Part shown: piece after piece, positions 56,501-64,000 of the stretch
Position numbering within the stretch: the first letter of the stretch is position 1
Layout of the letters: each line of letters opens with the position of its first letter
Assembly: GCF_900167045.1 (NCBI RefSeq)
Contig: NZ_FUXJ01000004.1
Span: 45,709-109,708 of the forward strand
Origin: Legionella maceachernii
GTDB lineage: Bacteria > Pseudomonadota > Gammaproteobacteria > Legionellales > Legionellaceae
DNA: 64,000 nt
Direction: 5' to 3'
Program-made: the position numbers and the translations under genes
The notes under the pieces: model-generated
Seen by the model: only the letters and a program-made list of their open reading frames with translations
Told to the model about the DNA's origin: nothing
Database searches by the model: none

Positions 56501-59500
56501 ACCTAAGGCTCGGTTTATTTCGGTTTGTATCGGTAAAAGGGCATGAAGCCCCTCAGTGACCTGAAGTGGCGTGGGTATTGGCTGTTCTTTGCTTAAGAGG
56601 TCTTCTGGTCTGGCTAAAACATCATGATAATGATCTTCAGCTTGAGAGACTTGCAAAGGAGGTACATCGCTATTGCTAAGCATCGTGAGTAACTTGTTCA
56701 ACCCAATTTCTTGCTCAGTGATGAGCGATGGATTATGCAGGACGCGATAGAGCACATTGCAGAGTAGGGGAATAGCGGATTTTTGCTGATCAAACAAGGA
56801 ATTTTGAGTGAATGGTACATAGCGTGTGGCAATTAATGTTTGGGCGCAGAAGTCAAGCAATTGCTGACGGTGCGTCTGCCCTGAGGTGCAGGCAATCTGA
56901 AAATAAGCCGGAAAATGGTCGAAAAAATTCTTTTCGCTAATGTTCGATGAAAGTGCATTAATCGCTATTTGCAAAGCATATTCATTAAATTGCGTTTTAT
57001 TGGAGAGGCTATTCACCCAATAAGCGCTGATTCCGCATTCCTCAGGCAAATCTAAATTAATTGTTATAAGTTCAACGTTTGTTGATTTAGCCTGAACCGG
57101 CCTTACTGCCCTGATCTGTTTTTCGATAAACGCTAATTGTTTTTTGTCGGTATCCGAGAGGTTGCCAGAATTTCTGAATTTTAGGGTTTTAAGTTGTTCT
57201 TGAAGCTGCTCTAAATTTAAACTCATCCATTCATAGCCTATAGCCCCATAAAATAGATTGAGGGGGGACTGTTGGCAGTAATCGAGTAAACGTTTGCGCT
57301 CTAAGACTGAAAGTTGAAAGTCATGCTCAAGGTGACGCCTCATGGATTGCAAGCGTTGAAATGACGAATAAATTGTATTAGGCAACTCATTAAGGAATTT
57401 TGTTAATTGCTCATGGGCTTTTTGCTGATAAAGGGCATTGGCGGTATTTGCAGCACTGGGCGGTGAAAGATTAAATTGGCGATCTTGTAATAGGTAATCA
57501 CTCAAAAGACTCATTGCTTTGAGTTGGCAAGCGACATAGCGAGGGGTGCTTCTCGTCACTTTGTTTTTTTCAGTCGGTAGAACATGAGGTAAATCGTTAC
57601 AAATCCAGCTAATGAATTGCAATTCTGCAGGGTCACCGGTTACTCCCCCTAAGTGGGTATTGCAGTATTCGAGGACTTTCCATGCTTTTTGTGTTTGGTT
57701 TGTCGCCAGGAAGAGGTAGGCTAAATAAAGTGCATCGGCGACGGTATCGGGGATAGGCTCCCCATCTTGTAAACGAAAACTGATTGCTCTTTCACTGTTT
57801 TGGTAATTCCATTGAGGAATAGGGCTCTGTGAATTAATAGCCTTAAGCGTTTCAGTAGCAATTGTGCCATTTATATCATGGATAACGGGATAAAAAGCAC
57901 TTGGTTTTGCCCCTTTTAGAGTCGCATAAAAACGGGCAACTGGCACGAGATAACGCGTTTGCCGGTCATTTTCAAGAACCAATCCAGCTACGGCTGGGTC
58001 AATAGGCGACGGGGTATCGACAACTTTCTCTCCCGTGTGTTGATGCACCAGCGAAGGTTCTCTGGAAGAGAGGTCTATTTTAAATTCAAGCCCATAACGG
58101 GGCAATTTAATGAGGGTGTCAGTGGTGCTTGAATGCGTAAGAGTGAACTGCATACTCTCAAAACGATGAAGGAGGTAGGCCCACTGGGAATGCAATTGCG
58201 TCAATTGGTAAGCTGTCTCTTTTCCTGCTTTATCGAGCACGATAAAACGGCCTGCTTTAAAAGCATAAATAGGAACATGGTCCTGGACTAATAAGCCATC
58301 CTTTGAGGTAATATCTCGCCAATAATCGACGGTGCTATCGGTCAAAACTTTAGGCAGGGAGGTTACTACTGGAGTCGCGGATTTATTCGCATGCTTTGCT
58401 AGATGGTCTGTGGTGAGTGGTCTTAATTCATAGGTTTTAATTCGCCCTTGAATGCGCCAATTTTTCTGCACAATCAGATTGTTATCGTCATAAAAAAGAT
58501 GAACTTCTTCTTGTTTTTCGCTTGGCAGCAGCATGTATTTTTTATCGGCGGTGCTTAAGCATTCCTGATGGTTTTCTAAACCAAGACTCTTAATCAGGGG
58601 GTGATTTTGAATGTTGAAAGGGACACCACTTTGAGTTAATTTTTTTTCAGACAGTTTTCCTGAATAGACGTTGATTTCTGCATGGTGCTCGCCGTTTTTT
58701 AAAACGTAGCGTGGAAATTTTCCCCCCACGAGGGTTAATTTTTTGGTGTAAGGGTATTTTTGAAGGCTAGTGCGAATGGCCTCGATAATCTGCTCTTCAG
58801 GTTGTTCATTGGCTAATCGCTGAAATTGGGCTATTGCGCGCTCCACTGCTATCTGGTGGGCGGTGTCTTCCAGGATATGAGGATTAATATGACCTTGGAT
58901 ATAAAAAAAAGCGTCAAATGCTAAGGTGAAAAGTGCTTTAGGATCTTCACCTAATTCAATACGGGCCAGGAGTGTTAAGAATAAATATTGCTGTTGGACA
59001 TAGGTGATATCTGGACTGTTGGGCTCAGAAAGCTGGTTGACAAGTTGCTGTTGTAGTGCCTTTAGACGAGATAAGCCTGTTGTTTTATTCGTGAAGGCGA
59101 TATAGCGACTCACAAGGTAATCTAACCGTACAAACAGTAATGAGTCACGCGAGTGTTGTCCTTTTTTATTAAAATAACGAAATCCAGTCTCTAAAAATCG
59201 ATCAAATTGCGGTAGAAAAAAGGGCTTGCTTTGCGTTTGTAGCAAAAGTCCTGGTTGAAAAAGGTTGGCTTCGACAAAACGTTTATCCGATTCGTCAACC
59301 AGTTTGCCAATATGGCGGGTGAAATAATCGAGTGTCAAAGGGATTTGCTGTTCAGGGACACAGCGCAGATGGTAATAGTCGCGGGCAATGATATCGGTTT
59401 GGGTAACGCTTTTGCCTGGGTCTGTTAGCCATCTACCCGGTTCTTGAAAAAGCTGAATGTGATTGGCAGTTCTCGCTTTTATTTTGCCCTTATACTGTAA

Positions 59501-61588
59501 GTGTGTTCCTTCCGGCATATCAGCATCTAATGCCTGTTTTGCAAGAGAGTCTTTTATGTCATATTTATGGTGGGATAGCGCTTTAGTAAAGCTTGAGCAA
59601 GAAAAATGTGACAGGTCAAACGGCGTTTTTAAAAAAGGCTCCCATTCATGATTTCCAAAATAGATTCGAGCTGGATTTTCATTATTTCCAAAATGGACTC
59701 CGCTTGTATTTTCATTCCGGTCAATGAAAAAGGGTTTAATTACTCTGCTTAATTTATTTTCATAGTGAAGATGCTCATAAACCTTTTGAATGAGTGGATA
59801 AAATTTTGCGTCAAGGCGAATTTGAGATTCTAAATGTAGGGAAATCATAAAAAGTGCTTCTAGCCCTTTTGTCCTGATCTCTGTGTGGGTGTAGGAGGTG
59901 TCTACAGCAAAACGACTGGCGTGATATTTTCGCTTTAACTTCTTGGTCAATTGGGGTTCGGTTGCTAGCAATTCTGCATAATAGGTTAAATCATCCATAT
60001 TCGATGGGTTAGGAGCCTGGCTAAATCGTTTTTGTAACGCTGTAAATCGCTCATCCAGAATGGGATTGTTAGTTGCCCAATAGGGATTTCGCCCATGGTT
60101 ATTTAAAAGAGCGTCCATTACCGCATCAGTGAATGGACTGTAGGAGGGACGATGCAATTTTCGAGTCAAGGTTTCTTTGACATCAGCCTGCAGCGAGAGA
60201 ATATTGAGTACAAGTACATTGAGTACAGGGATTTGGGCTTCTTGAAGCCATTGACTTTGCAGGTTCGAGAGTAAACATTGAATTTTATCCAGATTCTGCT
60301 CGAAATCGCTACAGTCCTTTACTGTTTTTAAACCGCTATAAAAAGGAGAGGCCAAACCCCTTTGGTTATTAAGCGGTAGTTGTAAAATCAGTTTTTCAAG
60401 ATAAAACAATCGCGCAGCCTGATTTTTTTCATTGGTGATAGCATCGATTAATTGCGCCAGATTTTGATTAAGGTTTTCTCCAGAGCCTAGATTAATTCGT
60501 AAGTTCGATACTTCATCCCGAGCAGGCAAATCAAAATGGGGCTTAGCAAACGTATTCGATCTATCGTCTAAAAATAGTGAAGGCACAGTAGTATTTAAAT
60601 CGGTTGGAGCGGTGTTTGCAGGGAACGCAATACAGTTGATCTTTTTTTGTAGTGTTTTTATCTCTTGGTAGAACTTCGCTTTTTCTGTTTGTGGGAAAAG
60701 CCCAACAATATCCAGTATTTTTAGGTTGTTTTCGATGGCTAAATTGAGTTGTTCCCTTACTTCTGGATTAAAAGGTTGCTGCCCATTTAAGCAAGCATTT
60801 GCATAGTCAAAAAGTGCGAAATGTTTAAACTTAAAAATAAAACGCTCATAGTATTCCTTTGAGGGGGAAAAGAGCTTTAGCAATTGATGAAGACAGCGTT
60901 CCGTGCACGTCCCAGATAATTGTCCTCCGGTGTACCCATATTGGGGAATCGGGTATTTGATTTCCTTGCCACCAAAGTAGCTTATTTTAGGGAGAGTTTG
61001 TTCATAGAGTATTTTTGCCGTTACTGCTTTTTTCTGATGAGCAAAAGGAAGCTGGGGTTGCAAAAGCTGCTCAACAAATAAAGCCAATTCCTTCTTTCTT
61101 TTCTGCGAAGTGGGTGTCGGAAAATGCCAAGCTTTTACAGGATTATATAGCTCTTTCTCGAGACTCGATTTTTTCGGATGATATTCAAGTCCAGCGCCCG
61201 TATTAATTGCTTTAAAGAGATAGCCATCCTCCGTACGCGTGAATTCATAAATCATCTCATGGCCATTATCTTGCTCTTCCCATCCCCCTGGAAGATAGAT
61301 TGTTTGACCTTTTTGAAGATTGAGAACATCAGTGGTAACCTGGGTAACTAATTCTTCAAACAAGAATGGATATTTCAGTTTCATCTCAATCTTAATGAGA
61401 TAATCCATACTTTGCACTAAGCGGGTGTACTCAGGGCAAATGACTTCTGCCTGAGCAGTAGGGGTTTCGAGGTAATGTCTCAAATAACCAATTGTATTTA
61501 AGAAGTCATTTCCTTCCAGTTGAAACGTTCCAGAGAGATGAGCGTCGTTTTCAATATGAGCAAATAGTGAGGCATCAATTGTGGTCAT
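50525..61588 (-). CDS. Giant protein B: P-loop/DEAH protein, paralogue of A, 3687 aa
   Basis: An uninterrupted 3687-residue protein, collinear with giant A from MTTIDASLFAHIENDAHLSG onward. Matching features are H110 in NGHEMIYEF, C228 in QLSGTCTERCLHQ, Walker A PGGGKSKVV with K1953, DEAH at 2084-2087 (CIIDEAHLGL), the shared block AHRFEFNRNSNCSPKRLEQL, and near the end a hydrophobic segment LLIDILSAILAVATLKFI followed by WDFFETK. The helical-module region is shorter than in A (two LP-anchored modules, near 51715 and 51380), which accounts for most of the size difference. The last 45 residues are polar, Ser/Gln/Pro-rich. There is no signal peptide. The role is unknown; the NTPase core and DUF3638-like block are the only functional clues. 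Confidence 0.85.
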   Translation of the reverse strand: MTTIDASLFAHIENDAHLSGTFQLEGNDFLNTIGYLRHYLETPTAQAEVICPEYTRLVQSMDYLIKIEMKLKYPFLFEELVTQVTTDVLNLQKGQTIYLPGGWEEQDNGHEMIYEFTRTEDGYLFKAINTGAGLEYHPKKSSLEKELYNPVKAWHFPTPTSQKRKKELALFVEQLLQPQLPFAHQKKAVTAKILYEQTLPKISYFGGKEIKYPIPQYGYTGGQLSGTCTERCLHQLLKLFSPSKEYYERFIFKFKHFALFDYANACLNGQQPFNPEVREQLNLAIENNLKILDIVGLFPQTEKAKFYQEIKTLQKKINCIAFPANTAPTDLNTTVPSLFLDDRSNTFAKPHFDLPARDEVSNLRINLGSGENLNQNLAQLIDAITNEKNQAARLFYLEKLILQLPLNNQRGLASPFYSGLKTVKDCSDFEQNLDKIQCLLSNLQSQWLQEAQIPVLNVLVLNILSLQADVKETLTRKLHRPSYSPFTDAVMDALLNNHGRNPYWATNNPILDERFTALQKRFSQAPNPSNMDDLTYYAELLATEPQLTKKLKRKYHASRFAVDTSYTHTEIRTKGLEALFMISLHLESQIRLDAKFYPLIQKVYEHLHYENKLSRVIKPFFIDRNENTSGVHFGNNENPARIYFGNHEWEPFLKTPFDLSHFSCSSFTKALSHHKYDIKDSLAKQALDADMPEGTHLQYKGKIKARTANHIQLFQEPGRWLTDPGKSVTQTDIIARDYYHLRCVPEQQIPLTLDYFTRHIGKLVDESDKRFVEANLFQPGLLLQTQSKPFFLPQFDRFLETGFRYFNKKGQHSRDSLLFVRLDYLVSRYIAFTNKTTGLSRLKALQQQLVNQLSEPNSPDITYVQQQYLFLTLLARIELGEDPKALFTLAFDAFFYIQGHINPHILEDTAHQIAVERAIAQFQRLANEQPEEQIIEAIRTSLQKYPYTKKLTLVGGKFPRYVLKNGEHHAEINVYSGKLSEKKLTQSGVPFNIQNHPLIKSLGLENHQECLSTADKKYMLLPSEKQEEVHLFYDDNNLIVQKNWRIQGRIKTYELRPLTTDHLAKHANKSATPVVTSLPKVLTDSTVDYWRDITSKDGLLVQDHVPIYAFKAGRFIVLDKAGKETAYQLTQLHSQWAYLLHRFESMQFTLTHSSTTDTLIKLPRYGLEFKIDLSSREPSLVHQHTGEKVVDTPSPIDPAVAGLVLENDRQTRYLVPVARFYATLKGAKPSAFYPVIHDINGTIATETLKAINSQSPIPQWNYQNSERAISFRLQDGEPIPDTVADALYLAYLFLATNQTQKAWKVLEYCNTHLGGVTGDPAELQFISWICNDLPHVLPTEKNKVTRSTPRYVACQLKAMSLLSDYLLQDRQFNLSPPSAANTANALYQQKAHEQLTKFLNELPNTIYSSFQRLQSMRRHLEHDFQLSVLERKRLLDYCQQSPLNLFYGAIGYEWMSLNLEQLQEQLKTLKFRNSGNLSDTDKKQLAFIEKQIRAVRPVQAKSTNVELITINLDLPEECGISAYWVNSLSNKTQFNEYALQIAINALSSNISEKNFFDHFPAYFQIACTSGQTHRQQLLDFCAQTLIATRYVPFTQNSLFDQQKSAIPLLCNVLYRVLHNPSLITEQEIGLNKLLTMLSNSDVPPLQVSQAEDHYHDVLARPEDLLSKEQPIPTPLQVTEGLHALLPIQTEINRALGGRQEGEQLQQLIKNYCDIEEKTTQAIEALGKTLTYDLEQRFEIERQAGKLLFAQEQGQKALAKNLIENPTLTTPLLDIAYQASPSLVLEEQTAWSEALNFANQGPESPEMAQSWKIKKRAKRLAKLSKADLLSLYCNADMAYSIEKTGLNAAKVQQLHHLIHRALVASIQNQTNNKIVSHLENTLKTKDIDAALQALELLARKEIPGLDESATVVLQYAENILLRKRQESALKRLLTPLPDGSINETLEKIMPGGGKSKVVIPVLAEKKALGNNLVVVEVPPASLPTNHIDLNSISQRLYGKRAHRFEFNRNSNCSPKRLEQLYQHFTEIMATRCYLVTTGESIQSLELKYSEFLLSDKPHDAVWQQQVYWLDKITDLFRNQADCIIDEAHLGLCFKKKLNYTFGEPNPIGSALIKTCVALFNFIDTEFIKKAPFLDTNYDWEPFKKNLATQLIKEPNSPLRDFIDKAVLAHGEGIKEKLIAYLLDKELCEAVTHASTEEKEVLGILKNEINTLLPETLRQKLNVKYGASRLNDLTPLQYTLPIPYSGNNAPNENSRDGNEIVAVNRAIQMMLIKGISRALFKERISAWQIQARQELFANPHYKHLDETPTARGFATLEGECGLRLSQVNLADASQIESLYQRHKNNRPLIFSILQESSLKQINLDPSILSSDSFNHVDLYRSVQLLTGTPANHMTLHHRIHYDATASLGTDGYILEVLDAKNTRISSLDYQGVRSFVEHAIGHSCERARIRAIIDINATFNGVSNDLVARELARYAHINPNHFNNPIKHVLYFNAENVLYALDISKPNEPIKLGTSDEKEIQRILGSTPNERLTYFDQFHASGTDLEQTKDAHALALVDDDNLLLEYIQGDWRMRWLHRGQSLELITPKRLEGVSRQDLTKRLVLKEKTILLADVLSTGKSQLVNFMRRHSLTLIQGLPSENGEQKSVLAKKFRCFLEEKSTGNYFNLYGGISEEKDVEGMLKTSKTELLALLTGCYESAGIPLPEQTRLQVDTDLQHIIDNVLPWCPKKYKSTRADTNKEVQIQIEAHRDLQFEREQAHECYRYSTNLWEKDEESWEKLNPFSALISNKTKTINELRSTTEPPLFSETLRVSNNYAYNYKEQRDYLNAFVKPVFLVWYHYEGDVLHATVVTPQELEDLEKCIKDLPGKNWIASTQDTVVSGARPEAALCDQQYLRLREQVRFFNGEFNLLMNQVTPLLWLKEQPVEKMTFFETKLQIFRPGCEMDFQQLKTSLVQPPTETFVYITAHPFDDLSHFDWKHAYPQLIPTQIAECKKLAEAFAYANQMGLQRDLTAREIQEKFSLPLNCLGYIGDHLNHLQGLKELLAWLSGKLASSPSTKQEECFARYLGISLELFCQSNQITALHGLTSNLEEAKQRQLAAIKAILIIQKQLHLKEGVADYFLSLLKRSQSTDALRELLKAENLNEAFFIEFLQHPLCDSTLIENLLSSKHEFSDQHLKLMLQRCDSEECFNQCMDKLLQKATIGDEVLTVLLKRKEINEKQLVDLVLRAQTTEALAQISQHPAASDEVQEAILLHSQCSSELFTAIINRGLLKPLTAEVAFKVLRVFGQQAIPLLPVREMAELANENDIDLMINQIGGSVPSNNSKTHFLFKDLIKKCFAQLALSNNPRWENRLLQIAQKYPVDSDLYKEVINFICEHPLSERLALKLLLHGGHAVADALPFEEAFLIADESEVKILLNAFHSSPLSEECLIKLVKKTKDLEIMQSILQREVGHNVLQAILNKNLDYPTLQLALTHKQFSKEKQRAWLDHLADTQTTLQEKAQSTAHPDKALIASLHALKVKACHHAVRALTDEAYKDVAQASFDLYGTLRQEIEQFFQAPCYPSEFIRECSKEVEKSRGILATHRGGIGQLLIDILSAILAVATLKFIRSDSHKWDFFETKTASLQIVEELQVNIKRCAQEATQNQSRQTSNSEPSSTTPYPHQRNRFFYQAGQESWEQSQFVPVVSY

Positions 61589-62039
61589 AGGTAAATTAGA
61601 TATTAAGTAACGTTAAATCTGGCCAATTATACACCAAAAATAGGACCAAAAATGAAATAAAATTTTTAAAGAAATTAAGAGAAGTGAGTTATTTCCTTTG
61701 GGAAGTGCATTTTTCTTATTAGAGAAAGAACAAATAGCATATAAAAAATTGGATAAAATCCACGATATTGAAAATAATTCGGTTCAATTTTTGTTTAAAA
61801 AAATTGGATTGGATGATTTTTTTGTGGATTTTTTATACCAAAATGAGATGCTGCATTAAATGAGGTTATAGCTTTGCCAAGCCATCTCGGTGTGTTTACT
61901 TGGCAGTGTATAATTATCTAATGTGTGCTGATGAAATAGTACATGGGAGAAGATAGCGCTTAGAGATGAGCATAAAGGCCGTGGTATAAGATTATCTTTT
62001 CAGCTATATTAGCGTCTAATTTTTTATTTAGGGTTTATT
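61589..62039. promoter_or_regulatory. Divergent intergenic region between giant B and the VWA gene
   Basis: About 450 very AT-rich bases holding the promoters of both genes. No clear -35/-10 pair, operator palindrome or small gene was identified. Confidence 0.4.
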
Positions 62040-63821
62040 ATGTCTAAGTTGAGCAATTATTTGTTACGTGAAAAATCCTTAAAGGAGTTTCTGGCTGCTA
62101 TGGGTCTTGATCTTGCTCAGATCAGGCTATCGAGTGTAGACGATTTTTTTCTCTTTGATTTTAATGAGATTAAGCAAGTAGAGGGTTTTGTCAAAAAATT
62201 AAACGAACTAATAATGGGCATTACTAAGGCCAAAGTCAGGCCTTTAAATCTCGAGATGCACCCTGGTCTTGAGAGCACTGGACAAACAGTAGATCTTGGT
62301 GACGTTGACCAGGTAGAAGAGAATATTAAGTCCTTTAGCCTCATCGAGCTTATTGATGCAGATATTGCACAGGCAACAGGTTATACCCCTAAGATGCTTG
62401 AAACTCATCGGCAAGCATGTAAGGCCCTCTTAACGATTATTAAATCACAAGGGGCTTATTTTGTTTTTTCTCAGGAATCAAATTTGTTCGAGTTGGCTTT
62501 GCCTGATCCTGCCTATGCGTCGATGTTAAATCTTTTAAATTATCCCCATCTATTCGTTAATGCCGAAGGCAGACTCGTTTTTGATCTAAAAAAATACCTG
62601 AGGAATTCACCCGATAACCTAATAAAAATTACACGAGAAGAGACTGATGAACCCCCATTGCTCTTTCTCAATAGCAATGCCCTGAAAAAACAACAAATTT
62701 ATTATGCAACCAAAGAACTGGATGAGGGCCGTCTTGAAGTAACCCCTTATTTTTTTGTTCCACACGCTATATCGCCGCCAAACTATCATTTCATCCTCGA
62801 TGTCAGTGGATCGATGGCAGGATCACTGCCGGAGCTGAAAAAAAGTGTAAAATCGCTGGCGCAGCAACTTTTTGCTTTCCAACCTGATGCGCAGCTGACT
62901 ATCACAACGTTTTCTAAAGGCATTAAGGAAATAGGCGTTTACAGAGCAGGGCTACTAGAACAATTGAATAGCGATGTGGACGGTCTGGTTACGGAAACTA
63001 ACACTCCTTTATACGAAGTGACTGCAACCTTTTTGGAGCGGATTAAATCCAGTAATAATCAAAACAACCTGCTGTTGTTTACTGATGGCGAGGATAATGA
63101 TTCGAAGGAGGATTCCGTTCAGAGAATTCATACAGTAATTAATGGGTTAAGGACTCACGCTTCAAGCATCCGAGTAAGAAATAAATTTAATGTCTTTAGC
63201 TACAAGGTCGGGCGAGATAGTTTAATGCACGAAGTTGCTAATGTATTTGACAGTGAGCTCGTCGAGACTTCGAGTGCTGATTTTGTTGCGGCACAAGAGG
63301 ATCCTGAATTACTGATGAGATGGGCTGCAGCGCGGGAGCTCTTCTCAATGCGCCTGGTGGTAACCGATAAACTGGGAGGTCAAACTATTGAACAGTACCA
63401 GCAAAGCCTGGATATGTCAGGTCAATTAACCAGTCTTAAACCAAGAATTTGCCTACCGGGGGAAACGTTAGAGATTTCTGTGGCTGATGGCACCGGTACT
63501 CCACTTTTGGAAAGTTCTAAGCGTTTTATTAGAGAAGTGGTAACAGCGGTAACACAAGAGACTTCCAAGGAAACCAGTTTCATCCCTAAATTCTTTCTAG
63601 ATTGTGTCGATCAATGCATTGAGGTGGCCAGAAACTATATCACTGATGTTGCGCACACTTGCCCAAGTTATTTTCATCCCAATCATCCTAACTATTGGCG
63701 AACCAATGGTCAGGTATTTTTTAATGCAGGGTTGCCTAGTGGCCATTCCAATTGTAGCTTACAGATGATTGCAAGTCCTTCTTCCCAGCCATTACAGTTG
63801 GGTTTCTCTGGAGGCGAATGA
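62040..63821 (+). CDS. von Willebrand factor A domain protein
   Basis: A 593-residue soluble protein. Residues 245-420 form a VWA domain with an intact MIDAS metal site: D254-x-S256-x-S258 in ILDVSGSMAG, a Thr in TETNTPLYE and the Asp in LLFTDGEDND. The first 240 residues are helical and unfamiliar (LLREKSLKEFLAAMGLDL), and the C-terminal 170 residues are beta-rich then end in a His/Pro/Asn-rich tail. VWA domains bind protein partners through a divalent metal. There is no signal peptide, so it is cytoplasmic or exported by a non-Sec route. It is divergent from giant gene B, and may work with it, by analogy with VWA-ATPase pairs; that is inference. Confidence 0.85.
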   Translation: MSKLSNYLLREKSLKEFLAAMGLDLAQIRLSSVDDFFLFDFNEIKQVEGFVKKLNELIMGITKAKVRPLNLEMHPGLESTGQTVDLGDVDQVEENIKSFSLIELIDADIAQATGYTPKMLETHRQACKALLTIIKSQGAYFVFSQESNLFELALPDPAYASMLNLLNYPHLFVNAEGRLVFDLKKYLRNSPDNLIKITREETDEPPLLFLNSNALKKQQIYYATKELDEGRLEVTPYFFVPHAISPPNYHFILDVSGSMAGSLPELKKSVKSLAQQLFAFQPDAQLTITTFSKGIKEIGVYRAGLLEQLNSDVDGLVTETNTPLYEVTATFLERIKSSNNQNNLLLFTDGEDNDSKEDSVQRIHTVINGLRTHASSIRVRNKFNVFSYKVGRDSLMHEVANVFDSELVETSSADFVAAQEDPELLMRWAAARELFSMRLVVTDKLGGQTIEQYQQSLDMSGQLTSLKPRICLPGETLEISVADGTGTPLLESSKRFIREVVTAVTQETSKETSFIPKFFLDCVDQCIEVARNYITDVAHTCPSYFHPNHPNYWRTNGQVFFNAGLPSGHSNCSLQMIASPSSQPLQLGFSGGE

Positions 63822-63862
63822 TCTGATGCATTTAATCTATAGATTTCACTGTGAAACCGAGA

Positions 63863-63940
63863 ATCCTGAGCGAAGCGAAGGCTCTCCTGTGGCAAGCTAC
63901 TGCCAAGAGTCGGGAGGTCCTTCGCGTTGCTCAGGATGAC
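63863..63940. repeat. Inverted pair of dispersed repeats
   Basis: CCTGAGCGAAGCGAAGG at 63867-63883 and CCTTCGCGTTGCTCAGG at about 63918-63934 form an imperfect inverted pair able to fold into a long hairpin just past the VWA gene. The core matches the copy at 10563. Confidence 0.75.
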
Positions 63941-63949
63941 GTGTTGATT

Positions 63950-64000
63950 GTCGTCCTGAGCATTGATTGTTCTCCCGAAGTGGTATTGTCGTCCTGAGCG
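63950..64000 (+). repeat. Further partial copies of the dispersed repeat
   Basis: TTGTCGTCCTGAGC occurs near 63950-63963 and again at about 63987-64000, where the window ends. They are in the same orientation as the unit at 10563 and suggest a cluster continuing beyond the window. Confidence 0.65.

Overview
The window looks like a chromosomal segment of a gammaproteobacterium of the order Legionellales, most likely a Legionella species. The reasons are the AT-rich coding style, a homospermidine synthase, a signal-peptide-bearing (periplasmic) catalase-peroxidase, a GT87-type membrane glycosyltransferase, and eukaryote-like proteins (U-box, ankyrin, TPR) scattered among short pseudogene remnants. 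The species cannot be fixed from the sequence alone. No rRNA, tRNA or CRISPR array was found.

Layout. From 1 to about 16 kb lie ordinary metabolic and envelope genes: an aspartyl/asparaginyl beta-hydroxylase-like protein, an Atg22/UMF1-type MFS transporter, homospermidine synthase, a class II glutamine amidotransferase paired with a two-domain cyclic-nucleotide-binding protein, a GT87-like membrane protein, a nitrilase-like protein, a MAPEG protein, KatG, a small secreted Cys protein and an acyltransferase-3/SGNH O-acyltransferase. This stretch also holds a decayed bacterioferritin-like gene and a DUF4442-like gene broken by a single-base frameshift.

The dominant feature is a pair of giant paralogues on the minus strand: A (16080-29528, 4482 aa) and B (50525-61588, 3687 aa), together about 38 percent of the window. 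They align from the first residues to near the C terminus. Both carry a P-loop (PGGGKSKV) and a DEAH box about 130 residues later, a conserved N-terminal His/Cys region (GHxMIYEF, then QLSGTCxERCLHQ), a long helical-repeat region and one hydrophobic segment near the C terminus. The P-loop region resembles the DUF3638/DUF3645 proteins best known from eukaryotes. A is longer mainly because a helical module of about 190 residues occurs about four times instead of two, and it carries a 29-residue tandem duplication near its end. Each giant is divergently paired with a plus-strand gene: A with a candidate zinc deaminase-like protein (CAE plus PCCSVC motifs), B with a von Willebrand A domain protein.

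Between the giants (about 29.7-50.5 kb) is an accessory region. It has a TPR protein, a LysE exporter with a MarR-GNAT fusion, a KfrA-like coiled-coil protein, a FitAB-type toxin-antitoxin pair whose toxin carries a nonsense mutation, a U-box (E3 ubiquitin ligase-like) protein with a proline-rich repeat domain, an ankyrin gene split by a frameshift, a methyltransferase, a translationally coupled ABC-F/ABC-exporter pair and several unrecognised proteins. It is littered with transposase fragments (IS256-, IS3- and possibly IS982-like), nitrilase and cyclase pseudogenes and a 0.23-kb duplicated segment. This is what a host-interaction (effector) island under turnover would look like. Secretion of any of these proteins is inferred, not seen.
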